This document shows positions 24,801-35,067 of a stretch of 64,000 bases of DNA, one piece after another. This DNA comes from Membranipora membranacea (Eukaryota > Bryozoa > Gymnolaemata > Cheilostomatida > Membraniporidae). The notes beneath the pieces were generated by a model that saw nothing but the letters and a program-made list of their open reading frames with translations, made no database searches and was not told the origin of the DNA. Made by a program: the position numbers and the translations under genes. The stretch covers positions 11,382,062 to 11,446,061 of the forward strand of contig OU612074.1 in assembly GCA_914767715.1 (NCBI GenBank). The letters run 5' to 3'. Each line of letters begins with the position of its first letter. The first letter of the stretch is position 1.

Positions 24801-27800
24801 TAGTAATGTGTATATATATATAATATATAAAGTGAGGTTGCCTGAACAATTTTTCTTTTTGATTTGATTTTCATTTGTTGAGATAAAACAAGCAAACTGA
24901 ACATTGATTAGGTATAGTTAGGTTTAGCTAGTTTGGCCATGAATTTCACTTCCATGGCTGTGCAAAATAGCGAATTTTATATGATGGAGTCAGCGGCTAG
25001 AAGGGAACAACTCCAATTAAGGTCAAATCACATCAAACTTAAGTGCTCTGTGCTAGTGAAAATTCAGAGGCATACATTTGTCTCTGCAGCATAGGGCCTG
25101 GTATAGACTGAGTGAGAAGGCATAGCCACCATTCCTATCTTGCAGAAAATTAATCTAAGGCACAAGACTATCCTACAACAGAATGGGATTTAGGAATTGA
25201 GGATAGGGTAACCAGTAAGACTAACTCACCTTGTATCATACTCATTAGTGCCGACGTCATACTTATAGGAGGGAGGGAAAGTTATCTGTGATTCTTTGTA
25301 TCCTTCGAATGAGTTATTAGCCTCCCTCTCGCCTATCAGCTGTAGAAATATATGACATGCAGGCATGATTAGAAAGCAAAATTTTGGTCTTAAGGTTGAA
25401 AAAAACAGCATGAACATTCTCGAATTAGTAAATTAGCTTACTTCTTAACGATTGCTCATCTATATCTGAATGCTCTAGATTAGCAATTGATGAGACTAAA
25501 AACAATGAAGCTCCACATCGATTTCAAACACATAACTTGTCCAGTTTTTCCTGTGTGAAATATGAAATATTAATATACCTGATCTCTTTGTAGCAGTGGA
25601 CTCCAGTTTTTATCTATAATCAGATGTTTTACTTTTTCTATTGGTATATCTGTTGTCCTGTAGTTCAAATCTCCCAACCAGAATATCAAACTACAATAAA
25701 ACAAATCAACCCTATGTAATACATGTTTGCTACAATAAGCACTAGAAACTGAATTATCTGCAAGTTTCCTAGCCTACTTTTTACACAAAGAAACTCAACA
25801 CTTGGCAATCTTTTATTTATCAATTTCTCAACTGAAGTTGTGTCCTCGTGGAACAAGGAAAGACAACTGACGATCTCAACACGTTGCAAGAAGCATAAAT
25901 CTGCTATCCATATTATCACTGACATGCTATGAAAGGGATTAAAAGAGTTTCACCTTTGTCATATATGCCAAAGCGTTGGAGGGGTCATATATGACTGGTA
26001 AGACTTTTTTTCACAAGATTGAAATTGACACTGACAAGAGATAAAAGGATTCAAAGGGTTTCACTTTTGCTATATAGCGATATAGGGGACATATATTCCT
26101 TCCTGGTGAAACTTTCCAAAACATTTAAAACAACACATTCACATCTTACTCGTGACTAGCTATGGTGAGGTTGTTAGAGTTGACATCAATGAATGGTCCG
26201 CTGAACGCCATCCTGTCCATAATATCTCGGTAATCCTGATTACGTCGCTCCTTCTGCTCCATATGAGCGGCTAAATGTGACGTGATAAAACATACCGAAG
26301 TGTTGTGTACCTCCAGGTGTATCGCGACCCCACCTTTGTTGCCCCGAAACAGCAAAAACAACCTTGAACTTTACATAAGGTGTGCTATTATTAGCATCTT
26401 TAGATTTGAAACAACTATTTGTATAAAATAAATAATATGGGCAGTTTAGTGCATCAATCAATTCACCGGTAACTTGTGATTTCATTCTTCCTTTATCGTT
26501 TTTGTGGAAATTCAGGATGTAAGGATGAGAGATGGTCATTGGTTCAGGGTAAAGTGGAGTCAGGTAGATTGAGCTGAAATTTCCCAGGGACAACCAGTAT
26601 GTGGAAGGAAGGGATTCCTAGGGTGTGAGAAAATATCTGCCGTCCTCATTCATTGCCAGATGCAAAACTTAAAAGGAGATATCATAAATTGAAATCTTGA
26701 GCAATGTTTCAGAGTTATGTTATCACAGCAAAAATAGGTCAGATTTAGTTTTCCAAATAGTTTTATCACAACAACTCAACACTTATTAAAATCATAGAGG
26801 GTGCTTAGATCAGTGTAACATACTTCTACTGAGTGCAACAGAACAATGCAGCACACTACAATCCAAAGTGACGCAAACAAGTCAAGGATACCACACTGCA
26901 TAGCCGACTAATTGTCAAACACAACCAGAAGACAAGTCTTCCATTCTAACAACATTTTGCTTAAAAACCAAAGATGCGCTCAAACTTAGTAGGTAATTTA
27001 GATCTCTAAGTAATTTTGTTCAACAATACTCTTCTACTTTTGAGCCTTTTTATACTGCGATCATTGTTTTGTGTTGCCTCAAAAGTCTCGTCTCAATTTT
27101 CATGTGAACACGACTCAGTGGATTTCAACAGAGTTCTGACCATATCTCTATGGTTCTGACAAGTATACAATAAAAGCACGACAGCTTAAAACATGCTCGA
27201 AGACAAAACAATGAAAGTCTTTGAACTGATTGGCAGCTCCGAGGTTGCGAAGAGGTCACAAAACCACAGGTTTGGCAGAGATTAATTTGATAATCAGTGC
27301 TACACCAAATTTAAACATAACTCATATCGATCTACTGAGACACATTCTACAATCAATTAAACCATTTCTTGTATAATTATTGTGAACGGTGGTAAATTCC
27401 AGGTAACTATGTATTCAACTTGGTATTTCTCTGATATTCCAATCAGGATCTAGTCAACGATAACTTATTAGAGACGAATTTAATCCCCCTGAGAATTCTA
27501 AGTCAACATCGCATTGCGGGAGAGGTGTTTAGACGCCTTATCTGGCTCCAGAGTCTTTCAACATGAGAACCTCACATGTCATAAGTGAGATAAGCGCGAA
27601 AAGAATCATCATGCATTATCGATGGTCCATCCAAAAACCTAAAGAAAGTGTGCTATATACTTGACACAGATAACATAACACAATAAAAGCTGCGCAGGAA
27701 ACTACCAATTGACTTGATTAAAGCGCAAGGAAACAGGATCACAAAACACCAAAAATGAACAAAGCCCCCCCCCCCCAAACAAAGGTTGTCGAGACGGGCT

Positions 27801-28897
27801 TTTTGTGGGCCTACTACATAGATTGGTGGGATTTGATTTATTACTAGACATATATGGAGCTGAGTTAAAGACTACCCAAAGACAGATGCATGTTATACTC
27901 AGGCAGTTACCTATGATAATGTTATGTCAGACTCGCTGGTAAAATATTCAACGCTCTTCTTGGTATTAATTGTTGATGGTGACCATGCAATTCTGACACA
28001 ACTTTATCAAAAGTAACCGCCTGACTATACCATGCATTGGTCTTTGGGAAGTCTCTAAGTTAAACTTGTACATGTTTTCTTCAGCTTACAAAATTGACTG
28101 GCTGAACCTAGGAATTTCAATTTCAGTTATTCCTCATTACAATTTTGATTGGATCCACCCGCTAAGCTGATCTAAAAGCTTTACCAAATTCCAAGATAGC
28201 CAAACTTTTCAAGTGGTTTAATTTCAGAGAAGACTAAAGTTTGCAACTCAACATGACCTGTGTATTATTTGAGGTGGAGATGTGGTGATACACATATACA
28301 AAACAAAAAATCCACACGCACACCTCAGAAAATAAAATAGTTAATAATGGGATCAGCATATACAGCCTTAGCACTTACCATGAATCCCCATGATGCCGGT
28401 AGCCACCCCATCTATGTGCTCAACAAGAGAATCTGAGGCAAATACTACCAACATCACTCCAACCATACGAACAAGCTGTACCTGTTAGAAAAAAACAGTT
28501 GAAATATCATATTACAGCTGAACCGTTCAGTGAAAAAAAGCAGCACAGTTAGCTGAAATCAATCACTCACTTTGGAGTTATTCTCCCTGAACAAACATAA
28601 TACGAAGTGAAGACAACTTTCGGCAATGAGCATGCATCAAAATAAGTTAAGTAAATTCCGTATTCTTAATTCGTAACTGTGTATGGTTGCCAGTGGGAAC
28701 GTGTGATATGTTATCATCATTGGGTACATCTTGATATGATATGACATAAATTTAAGTACCAAGAGGCACAAACCATTTGATATTTATAGTCGGGGTGTAT
28801 CAGGTTGACAGCTCGTTCACATTCTGTCCTCCATTCTGTTTCTCTCACGGAGTCAGCGAACACCAGAGCCTCTTTACTTAGGTCTAACTCCTGAAAC
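18846..28897 (-). CDS. OCRL/INPP5B-type inositol polyphosphate 5-phosphatase, 5' end missing
   Basis: Fourteen exons in transcript order: 28774-28897, 28379-28481, 26150-26342, 25579-25690, 25230-25339, 24594-24729, 23464-23574, 22555-22720, 21589-21824, 21033-21134, 20468-20552, 19858-19985, 19342-19453, 18846-18988 (stop 18846-18848). They keep one frame for 619 residues. The 5-phosphatase domain shows [37 protein letters not shown] and [10 protein letters not shown]. An ASH domain (LDFGEVRF to CFGCSLEAL) and a RhoGAP domain ([37 protein letters not shown]) follow, as in OCRL and INPP5B. These enzymes remove the 5-phosphate of PI(4,5)P2 on endosomes and Golgi. The RhoGAP position usually holding the arginine finger reads LFQQRG, so GAP activity is probably absent, as in the family. 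The PH domain and the first part of the catalytic domain (the WNVNG region) were not found. The third exon lacks an AG acceptor (see findings). Confidence 0.93.
20317..20452. repeat. (AATC)n-type microsatellite
   Basis: A degenerate tract of CAAT/AATC/AAAT tetranucleotides, such as TCAATCAATCAGTCACTCAA, lies in an intron of the phosphatase gene. Confidence 0.85.
21452..21487. repeat. Perfect 36-bp palindrome
   Basis: ATGGTATAGTTCATATTA is followed immediately by its exact complement with no spacer. Diverged copies of the ATGGTATAGTT word follow up to about 21590. It is intronic in the phosphatase gene and may be a small foldback element. Confidence 0.85.
22340..22470. repeat. Intronic inverted repeat with 18-bp hairpin core
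   Basis: 22389-22406 and 22411-22428 are perfect complements around the loop AATA. Outer arms AGCCAATGCCAG and CTGGCATTGGCT extend the fold. Probably a small non-autonomous element. Confidence 0.8.
22769..22834. repeat. Small inverted repeat with poly-G loop
   Basis: TAGCCTGTCTTGACAAGC and AAAGACAGGCTA flank a run of about ten G. A related TAGCCTGTCTTGAAAAGC occurs at 24269, so the ends are repeated. Confidence 0.5.
24473..24562. repeat. Degenerate short tandem repeat
   Basis: Four copies of a roughly 22-24-bp AT-rich unit containing TTGAATTTT and GGAAATAAAT, just downstream of the SDHKPV-coding exon of the phosphatase gene, in its intron. Confidence 0.6.
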
Positions 28898-29497
28898 CTG
28901 TAAATAATAAAGGGTAATAATTAATAATGCATTAAATAATAAATATAATAATGTATTTTAATAACATAACAACTCAAATAAACAACAACAAAATAAGATA
29001 CATTAATTTGTGTTTAAAAAAGAAACAATGTATATTTGAGACGGCGACATCAGCCAAAGTTTCTCAACCACGGATCCAAATGTTATGAATCACACACCTT
29101 CCCTCCCACACCTCCCCCCCCCGCATATTGATAGTATGGCAAGCTGAAATTAATCAAACCTCATTACTTTTCATAAGTTGTAACCTCAGCAAACTAACTT
29201 TGGTGATTGTTTACACTAGGACACTCCATAACCAGTGAAACTTGTTAATAATTACACTTCCAGGGTACATCCTGATGTTAGGGCCTGGGGAAGTTCTAAT
29301 TAGAGTTCCACACCCGTCATGGAAGCTTGTTGTGCGAAACAAACATCAACACGCCAAACACAACTTCTGCATTTCATGACTTACGTTTTTAAATAGTACA
29401 TAAACATCCCCAGCAATTCATGTTTAAATTTGAAGCAAAACCAGAGACAATCAACAGGAAATGTAATGTATATTTATATCAATTGGTTCCCAAGCAG
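28898..29497. other. Junction between two 5'-incomplete genes
   Basis: On one side lies the most upstream visible exon of the minus-strand phosphatase gene, on the other the most upstream visible exon of the plus-strand VPS13-like piece. I found no further exon of either gene and no obvious promoter. Confidence 0.4.
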
Positions 29498-32060
29498 ACC
29501 TGGGGGAATTTTGACTCTGTAAGCGTTCTGTTAGATGGTTTCAGGAGAGTTACTCAGTATGGTACTGAGAGGGCGGAGAGAGTGAGACCACCACGCAGCA
29601 GTATACCCTCAGAGGTAAGTACCTGTTCTCAAATAAACTTAAAAAATGTTAGCCGCTTCTTGCTATGTAAATACCACTGTTAGGTTGTTTATTTTATGGC
29701 AGGCCACCAGAATAACGATTTGAGAGAGTGTATGTTATTGTGTGTTATCTGGAGTGGGGCCTTTGTTCCTCACATCTTCATAGCCTTGAAAACCATTCCA
29801 ACACATTTTTCTGACATTAGGTGAACTCTTTATTCTCAAATCATGAAAAAATACTGTCTATACCTCACTTTGCAGCCAATTGTACTTAGCGTTGCATGGT
29901 TGTTATTTGATGGCTGGACGCCTTAAAACTGTCTTTGTGAGGTTGGCATACAACCTCATGAAAGTTTCCTTCTTTTTTTCCGATGATATGAAGGTTTTGT
30001 CAAATTTATTTGGTCACAGCCCTAAAATAATCATTTTGTTATCTTTCATGAAGCCTCAGTTCATATTGCTACATATTGTTGCATTACAGGGACTGACTCG
30101 GTTCCACCCTTACCTAGCTGATGGGGTAGATATGGTCGATGACCTGAGCTCATATAGATACTCAGTAGACAATGTATACTGGGCTCATCTGGAACTGAAA
30201 CACACCAAGAAACGACGTCGTGTCGTACTAGCTACTACAAAGTAAGCAATAGTAATAATATGAACTTTATTTGCTACTAAATGCCCCTTTTGGGGCTAAT
30301 GAGAATATGCTTACAGAATAGTGAATAAGATTTATCATAATCTATTCAGCTCACCCTTGTACAAGGTAAGGGTATACAAGCTAGGGTTATGTATGATAAG
30401 CTTACTTCCATACGCAGCATGGCTAGTGTCCAGGATTCGAACCTGCAACTCTCAGATTGAGAATCCTAACCACTACACCACCCTTTCATCAATTGTTTCT
30501 CAAGCTGTTATCTTTGGACTATAAATGTGGCCTAATTATCTCCATAAGGAATTCAGTGTGAAGACCTAAAGTGGAGTTGTAGATTGGGGGGGGGGATGGG
30601 CGGGCACTTTTTGGTGCTCACATTCATGTAACTGACTCTAATGCTCAGTGATACAAATCTTAATCTGAATATATCATAGGCTTTTAGAAGATAAAATTTG
30701 TGATTCTTGATACTTGGGACCCAGAGGATTATGATGATTAGCACATTGGAGTTTAGCCATGAGTCCATGAGTCTTTGAATAGAACCAAACATTATCAGTT
30801 AGCAAAATTCACAAAGGAGAGATTGAATCAAAAATCATTATGATGCCACACTTCATCCTAATGTATTATAAGATACCAAAAAACAATCCAACAACTAGTT
30901 CAAGTTGTAGGGAATTTAACAGTGTCACAGACCGTTTGATTCATTGGTATGAATACATATCAGTGATTTGATTGTTTTGCTGACAAATGCTGATTTATTT
31001 GTAGGAATATATACATGCTGTTCACACCGTGGCATACATCTCAGCTTCGTATACTCTGGACAGTACAACTAGAAGGTCTACCCAAACCAGAGATGAGAAA
31101 CGATATCATATACCTCAGTCATGTAATTTTGGCTTGCTTTTCAAAGTTCTGGCCTTAATTTACTCAAGATTATCAAATTATCTTGAGAAAACCTATTTTA
31201 CTGCTCATTCTTCAACACTGACACCCTACTCAGCTACGCTGTACAATATGCTTATTTACGATAATATGCTTTAAATGGATCCATTGTTTTATTTAGCCGA
31301 TTCCCCCTCAAAAGATTTACCACTGTGGAGGTAGGGGGCCCACAGATATTTCCTCAATGCCGGACAGATTTATTTTTCTACAATTGTTAACTATTATTAG
31401 TCCATTACCTACCTTATTATTATTATTTACAAAGCCAAATATTGTCCTGTTGTTACATTGCTCAATTATTTTCTTGTCTTGAGAAAGATTGTCAGTTATA
31501 TGCAATACATACTGTTCTCATCACTCTTGTGGGGGTAAAGTTCACATGATTCGTGTAGCCTTGTAACTTTATTTGGTAACTGAAAGCCATGGCTGTGCAT
31601 TGTTCAAGATGGCTTGTCCTACACTTTCTGCATGTGAGTTATTTTCACTGCATCCATGTAGGCACAACTCTTTACATAATAACAATAGCCTTAATGATAA
31701 CATATGCAACAATCAGTCGATAGGTTGAATAGGTAGAGTCTAAACTTTGCAAACTTGAAGTTATGTGGTTTGATTCAGAAGGGAATACTACCCGCAAACC
31801 ATACCTCAGCCTGCCTCACCCATAATGCATGCTGACAAAATGGACTTGTTGTCACATTGCTCAGTTTTCTTCTTGACTTGAAGATCTTCTGCTATATGTA
31901 ATAAATACTGTCCTCGAAACTAATGTGCAATTACAATTAACAGTATAGTTGTCGCATCTACAGCAGCAAAGAGGAGAATTTCTATATCAACATCAGACAC
32001 AATAAGAACATCCAATATCTGAGCCAGCATCATCATCAGTACACTCAAACCTCGACTTGA
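29498..32060 (+). CDS. VPS13-like C-terminal fragment, 5' end missing
   Basis: Four exons join in frame with good splice sites: 29498-29614, 30090-30241, 31005-31122, 31944-32060 (TGA at the end), giving 167 residues. The first exon ends near GTERAERVRPPR, like the segment just before the C-terminal domain of VPS13/chorein proteins, where an RPPR motif precedes the last domain. What follows (RFHPYLADG, then KKRRRVVLATTKNIYMLF and RILWTVQLEGLPKP) has the strand pattern of a PH-like lipid-binding domain. VPS13 proteins are several-thousand-residue lipid-transfer bridges; only the extreme C-terminus would be here. The assignment rests on resemblance recalled by eye, and an unrelated PH-like protein is possible. 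The exon chain itself is more certain than the family name. Confidence 0.5.
30240..30490 (-). repeat. tRNA-derived SINE
   Basis: The minus strand at 30429-30484 reads GTGGTGTAGTGGTTAGGATT (A-box region), an anticodon-like stem ATTCT/AGAGT, and GGTTCGAATCCTG (B-box). The body then runs towards 30240. The anticodon loop lacks the usual U33, so this is a SINE head rather than a working tRNA. It lies in an intron of the VPS13-like piece. Confidence 0.7.
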
Positions 32061-32240
32061 GGACACCCAGTTACCAGCCAGTGCATATCACCTCGAATCG
32101 GGGACATGCAAATATATGCAAATCTAAATTTTATTCTTAATACCGTTACCACCCTAACGCCAGAACCGTGACAACCATGACAATGCAGTAAAGGTGGCAC
32201 CAACAGAGACAATTCAGAATTAGCATGATGTCTAACTTAC

Positions 32241-32322
32241 ACCGACCAACTCTTGTGGCCGATCAACCCACTCTTGCGGCCGATCAACCCACTCTTGCGG
32301 CCGATCAACCCTCTTTTTGCGG
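32241..32322. repeat. 21-bp tandem repeat, about four copies
   Basis: The unit is CCGATCAACCCACTCTTGCGG with minor changes. Too short and intact-edged to be anything but a small minisatellite. Confidence 0.85.
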
Positions 32323-32392
32323 TGATTGAAAATGTTTTTTTAAATCTTGTTTTTTTTTGCTAATTGACGTTTGCAGTTTTTTAATGTGTCTG

Positions 32393-32509
32393 GAACCATG
32401 CTATATAAGAGCATGGTTCACCAATGGAAAGCATGATTTGTTTGGCGACCCTCTGGTCGTCAAGCAGCACTCTTTGTTTGCAACTTCATTTTGGAGACAG
32501 GTCAGTTTT
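32393..32509 (+). promoter_or_regulatory. TATA-containing hairpin with possible leader and splice donor
   Basis: A 10-bp perfect stem (GAACCATGCT/AGCATGGTTC) holds the loop ATATAAG, so TATATAAG sits at the top. About 95 nt downstream is GAGACAG|GTCAGT, a possible splice donor. Together these could be a promoter and leader of an unrecognised plus-strand transcript or element. No coding exon was linked to it. Confidence 0.25.
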
Positions 32510-33198
32510 TAAACATGAAAGTTTTACAGTTTTTATCATAATATTTTCTTTTATTGTACATTAGTGATATTTATAGGGAAATAGAGCTTGCCTTATTATT
32601 TTGATAATGGCACAGTATAACATTTGGTTGGATTATCTATATCATCAACCAAGTTAGTTAAATGAATTAAATTGAGCATGCATGGCATCATTAACTAGAA
32701 AGTATAACTTGTTGAAATAAGACATGCATTGTTTAAGTTGAATTGCGTTTGATGTTAAACTTGATAAGAATTAAAAGGCATGCTAATGACTCAAGTGTTT
32801 GATCGAATCAAATGAGATCCACAGAGTGAGAATCATCATACCGAGCTCGTGAGCACAGATCTCAGTAGCGGAGAGTTAATGTGGTGACTCCATAACCTGG
32901 AATCCCACATAGTAAAATCTCTAACTTTGCATTGTAAAAAAAACCTGTTGTCATGTTGAAACAAATTTTATTGATTGGTCTGAAAAGTTAGATAAAAAAT
33001 CATCAATGTAAATCATATGTCTGGTGCAAAACAATTTTACTTGAAGAATAGTAAAAAATAACATCTGGTTGCTGCATTTAAATTATAAATAATTTTCTTT
33101 GCTGGATTTCTTAATGGCTGGCTATAATCTAGAAATGAATTATTGAAAGAACACTGGGAAATCATATATCGGAATTTAGTAGCGATTAACATTCTTCT

Positions 33199-34062
33199 TT
33201 AATCCATTCCGCAGAAGCCATTAGAACAGCTACTACGCTCACCGTCATATCTGTATATGAAATCACTTGGTTTGCTTGAGCACCTTATCACTGAGCATGT
33301 TTTCTCCCATTCTTTACAGTTTCCATAATACGACCCGTAAACCGGTATGCTGATTATGGTACCGATCTTTGTAGGCATCGAGGCATCACTCCATATAGCG
33401 CGATGTGTGCCGCAACTTGTGTGAGGATACTGTGAATTAATACAGTGGTCAAGTAGTTTTGTTCCTGCATCTCCACTGAAACGAAACCACGGTCTTCCCT
33501 CATCCACCATACGTTCGTTGTCACAGTTAGCATTTCCAAAATTAATGCCTGTGCCATCGTGATCTTTGCGCCAGTATTCTGTGAGGTTAGAAGCAGACTG
33601 ACATTGTGGTGGCTGTGGATAGACGGGTGTTGTCGTGGATGTTGTTGTTGTTGTAGGCTTGGTTGTTGTGGTAGTGGGTATGGTAGTTGGTGTGGAAGTT
33701 GACAATTTAGTTGTCGGTTTAGTTGTTGTGGAAGATGGTTTTAAAGTTGGCTTGGTGGTTGGTTCACTTGTAGGTGCTGTCTTCTCTTGTGCTGCTGCCT
33801 TACAAGAAATCAGCTGATCTGTAAGATCTTCATAAAGAACTTTCTCCGCTCTCAGCTGGATATCAAAGTGATCGATTTCTCTTACTTCGCGCTGTCGTGT
33901 TGACGGCAAAACTTTGCATCCTTCTTTGATCAGTAGCTCTAGCATTACATGATTTCTTTGCCTGTACATCTCGAGCTGGAAATTGGTAGTCTCATGTAAA
34001 ACAGAAGCTTGAAGAGTTGTCAGCGCCATTGCAGTGGCGAGATAATACAATGCGGAGACCAT
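33199..34062 (-). CDS. Secreted Thr-rich protein with D8C domain
   Basis: A single coding exon of 287 residues. Residues 1-20 are a signal peptide (MVSALYYLATAMALTTLQAS). Residues 25-92 are a charged, probably helical segment with C49 and C87. Residues 93-147 are a Thr/Ser/Pro/Lys linker expected to be O-glycosylated. From about 160 the sequence matches the D8C module of uromodulin, GP2 and OIT3: EYWR near the start, WFRFSGDAG, and eight cysteines (180, 207, 217, 249, 256, 261, 279, 284). No membrane anchor or ZP domain follows, so it is likely a soluble mucin-like secreted protein, perhaps defence- or mucus-related. The ATG comes directly after a TTTCACAG acceptor, and a GTAAGT donor at 34352 marks a non-coding first exon. 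Confidence 0.88.
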   Translation of the reverse strand: MVSALYYLATAMALTTLQASVLHETTNFQLEMYRQRNHVMLELLIKEGCKVLPSTRQREVREIDHFDIQLRAEKVLYEDLTDQLISCKAAAQEKTAPTSEPTTKPTLKPSSTTTKPTTKLSTSTPTTIPTTTTTKPTTTTTSTTTPVYPQPPQCQSASNLTEYWRKDHDGTGINFGNANCDNERMVDEGRPWFRFSGDAGTKLLDHCINSQYPHTSCGTHRAIWSDASMPTKIGTIISIPVYGSYYGNCKEWEKTCSVIRCSSKPSDFIYRYDGERSSCSNGFCGMD

Positions 34063-34352
34063 CTGTGAAATAAATAAGAATAACTCTTTGCAATAGTGAG
34101 AAAAGCCAAAATATAACCCTGTGTATGAGTCACAAACGCATTAGAATAGACAATCACCCACAATCGTGTCTAGTAACAGAAAACAATGTTTCTCATAAAT
34201 TGCCAACAGCCATAAAATAAGTTTTTCCATTCTTTCCTATATTGAGTACAGCACAAACAAGTGCGTATAGCTGCAGTTGAACTGCTACACAATTAAGAGC
34301 TATTTTTCCAGAGTTTTAAGAAACCGAAACTTTTCCTGAGCTATTCACTTAC

Positions 34353-34420
34353 CTTGAGCAGGCTATGCTGGCTGGTAGCGCGTTGACAATCTAACAAGAA
34401 ATGAAGCTATATGCTGCTAC
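34353..34420 (-). other. Probable 5'-UTR exon of the D8C gene
   Basis: GCTCAAG|GTAAGT on the minus strand ends at 34353 and pairs with the acceptor that abuts the D8C start codon at 34062. The 5' limit is a guess. No clear TATA box lies just upstream. Confidence 0.5.
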
Positions 34421-35067
34421 GTACGGTGGGTGTGTTATTTACATTAAAGTTGTGTAATCTTATCAATGTTCTCACTTTTAGCCTTACTTTCACACCATCT
34501 CTACCCTAAAATAGTGAGAATCACCTCTACACCCCTAATCATTATCATTATCAATTCTCTGTTCATCAAGATACATGCAATTATCAGTAGTAAGCAGTAC
34601 TCGACTGTCACAGTATCACAGCCTATCACCCTGTAATGGGCCTGTCGGTCATCGGTCAAAAACTGTGTCCAATTTTGAAATTGGTTAAAATTTTACTGTC
34701 ACACGGTTATTGTTAAAGTTTTTTTTTAACAAAATATAATTTTTTAACTGTCAGTTTCATATCGTGGCATAGCGAGGTGTAAAGGTTGGACATAGATTTA
34801 TCAGTAGTGACATACAGAAAAACAATTTCTACTTTTTTTCCGCTTTATGCTTTAATTTGTTAATATAAGATATATGCATTATACATAGAACATGCAGCGG
34901 TGCAGTCAGGTAGTCTGTGACCAAGCAGCCGCATACCAGAGGGGTGACCGCCTGACTGGAAGGGACCTTAGCTACCCCACCCATGCACTAAAGCCCAGCA
35001 CGACTCCCTCATACCCCCAACCCATCATCCGCACACCCCTAATAATGGTCTAACAATGGTTGATCTG
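34421..35067. other. Intergenic
   Basis: Contains a short inverted repeat (CAGTCAGG near 34904 and CCTGACTG near 34951). Otherwise nothing was recognised. Confidence 0.4.

Larger units (their letters stand above)
32061..33198. other. Convergent intergenic region
   Basis: This separates the stop of the VPS13-like exons (+) from the stop of the D8C gene (-). It holds a 21-bp tandem repeat at 32241-32322 and a TATA-loop hairpin at 32393-32419. TTTATT near 32963 would read AATAAA on the minus strand and could serve the D8C gene. Confidence 0.5.

Noticed and set aside
26240-26593. 117-residue minus-strand frame overlapping the phosphatase exon
   Set aside because: It runs in a different phase from GNKGG and SHLAAH, so its overlap with the exon is a shadow.
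33635-33817. Plus-strand Val-rich reading frame
   Set aside because: Antisense shadow of the Thr-rich linker of the D8C gene.
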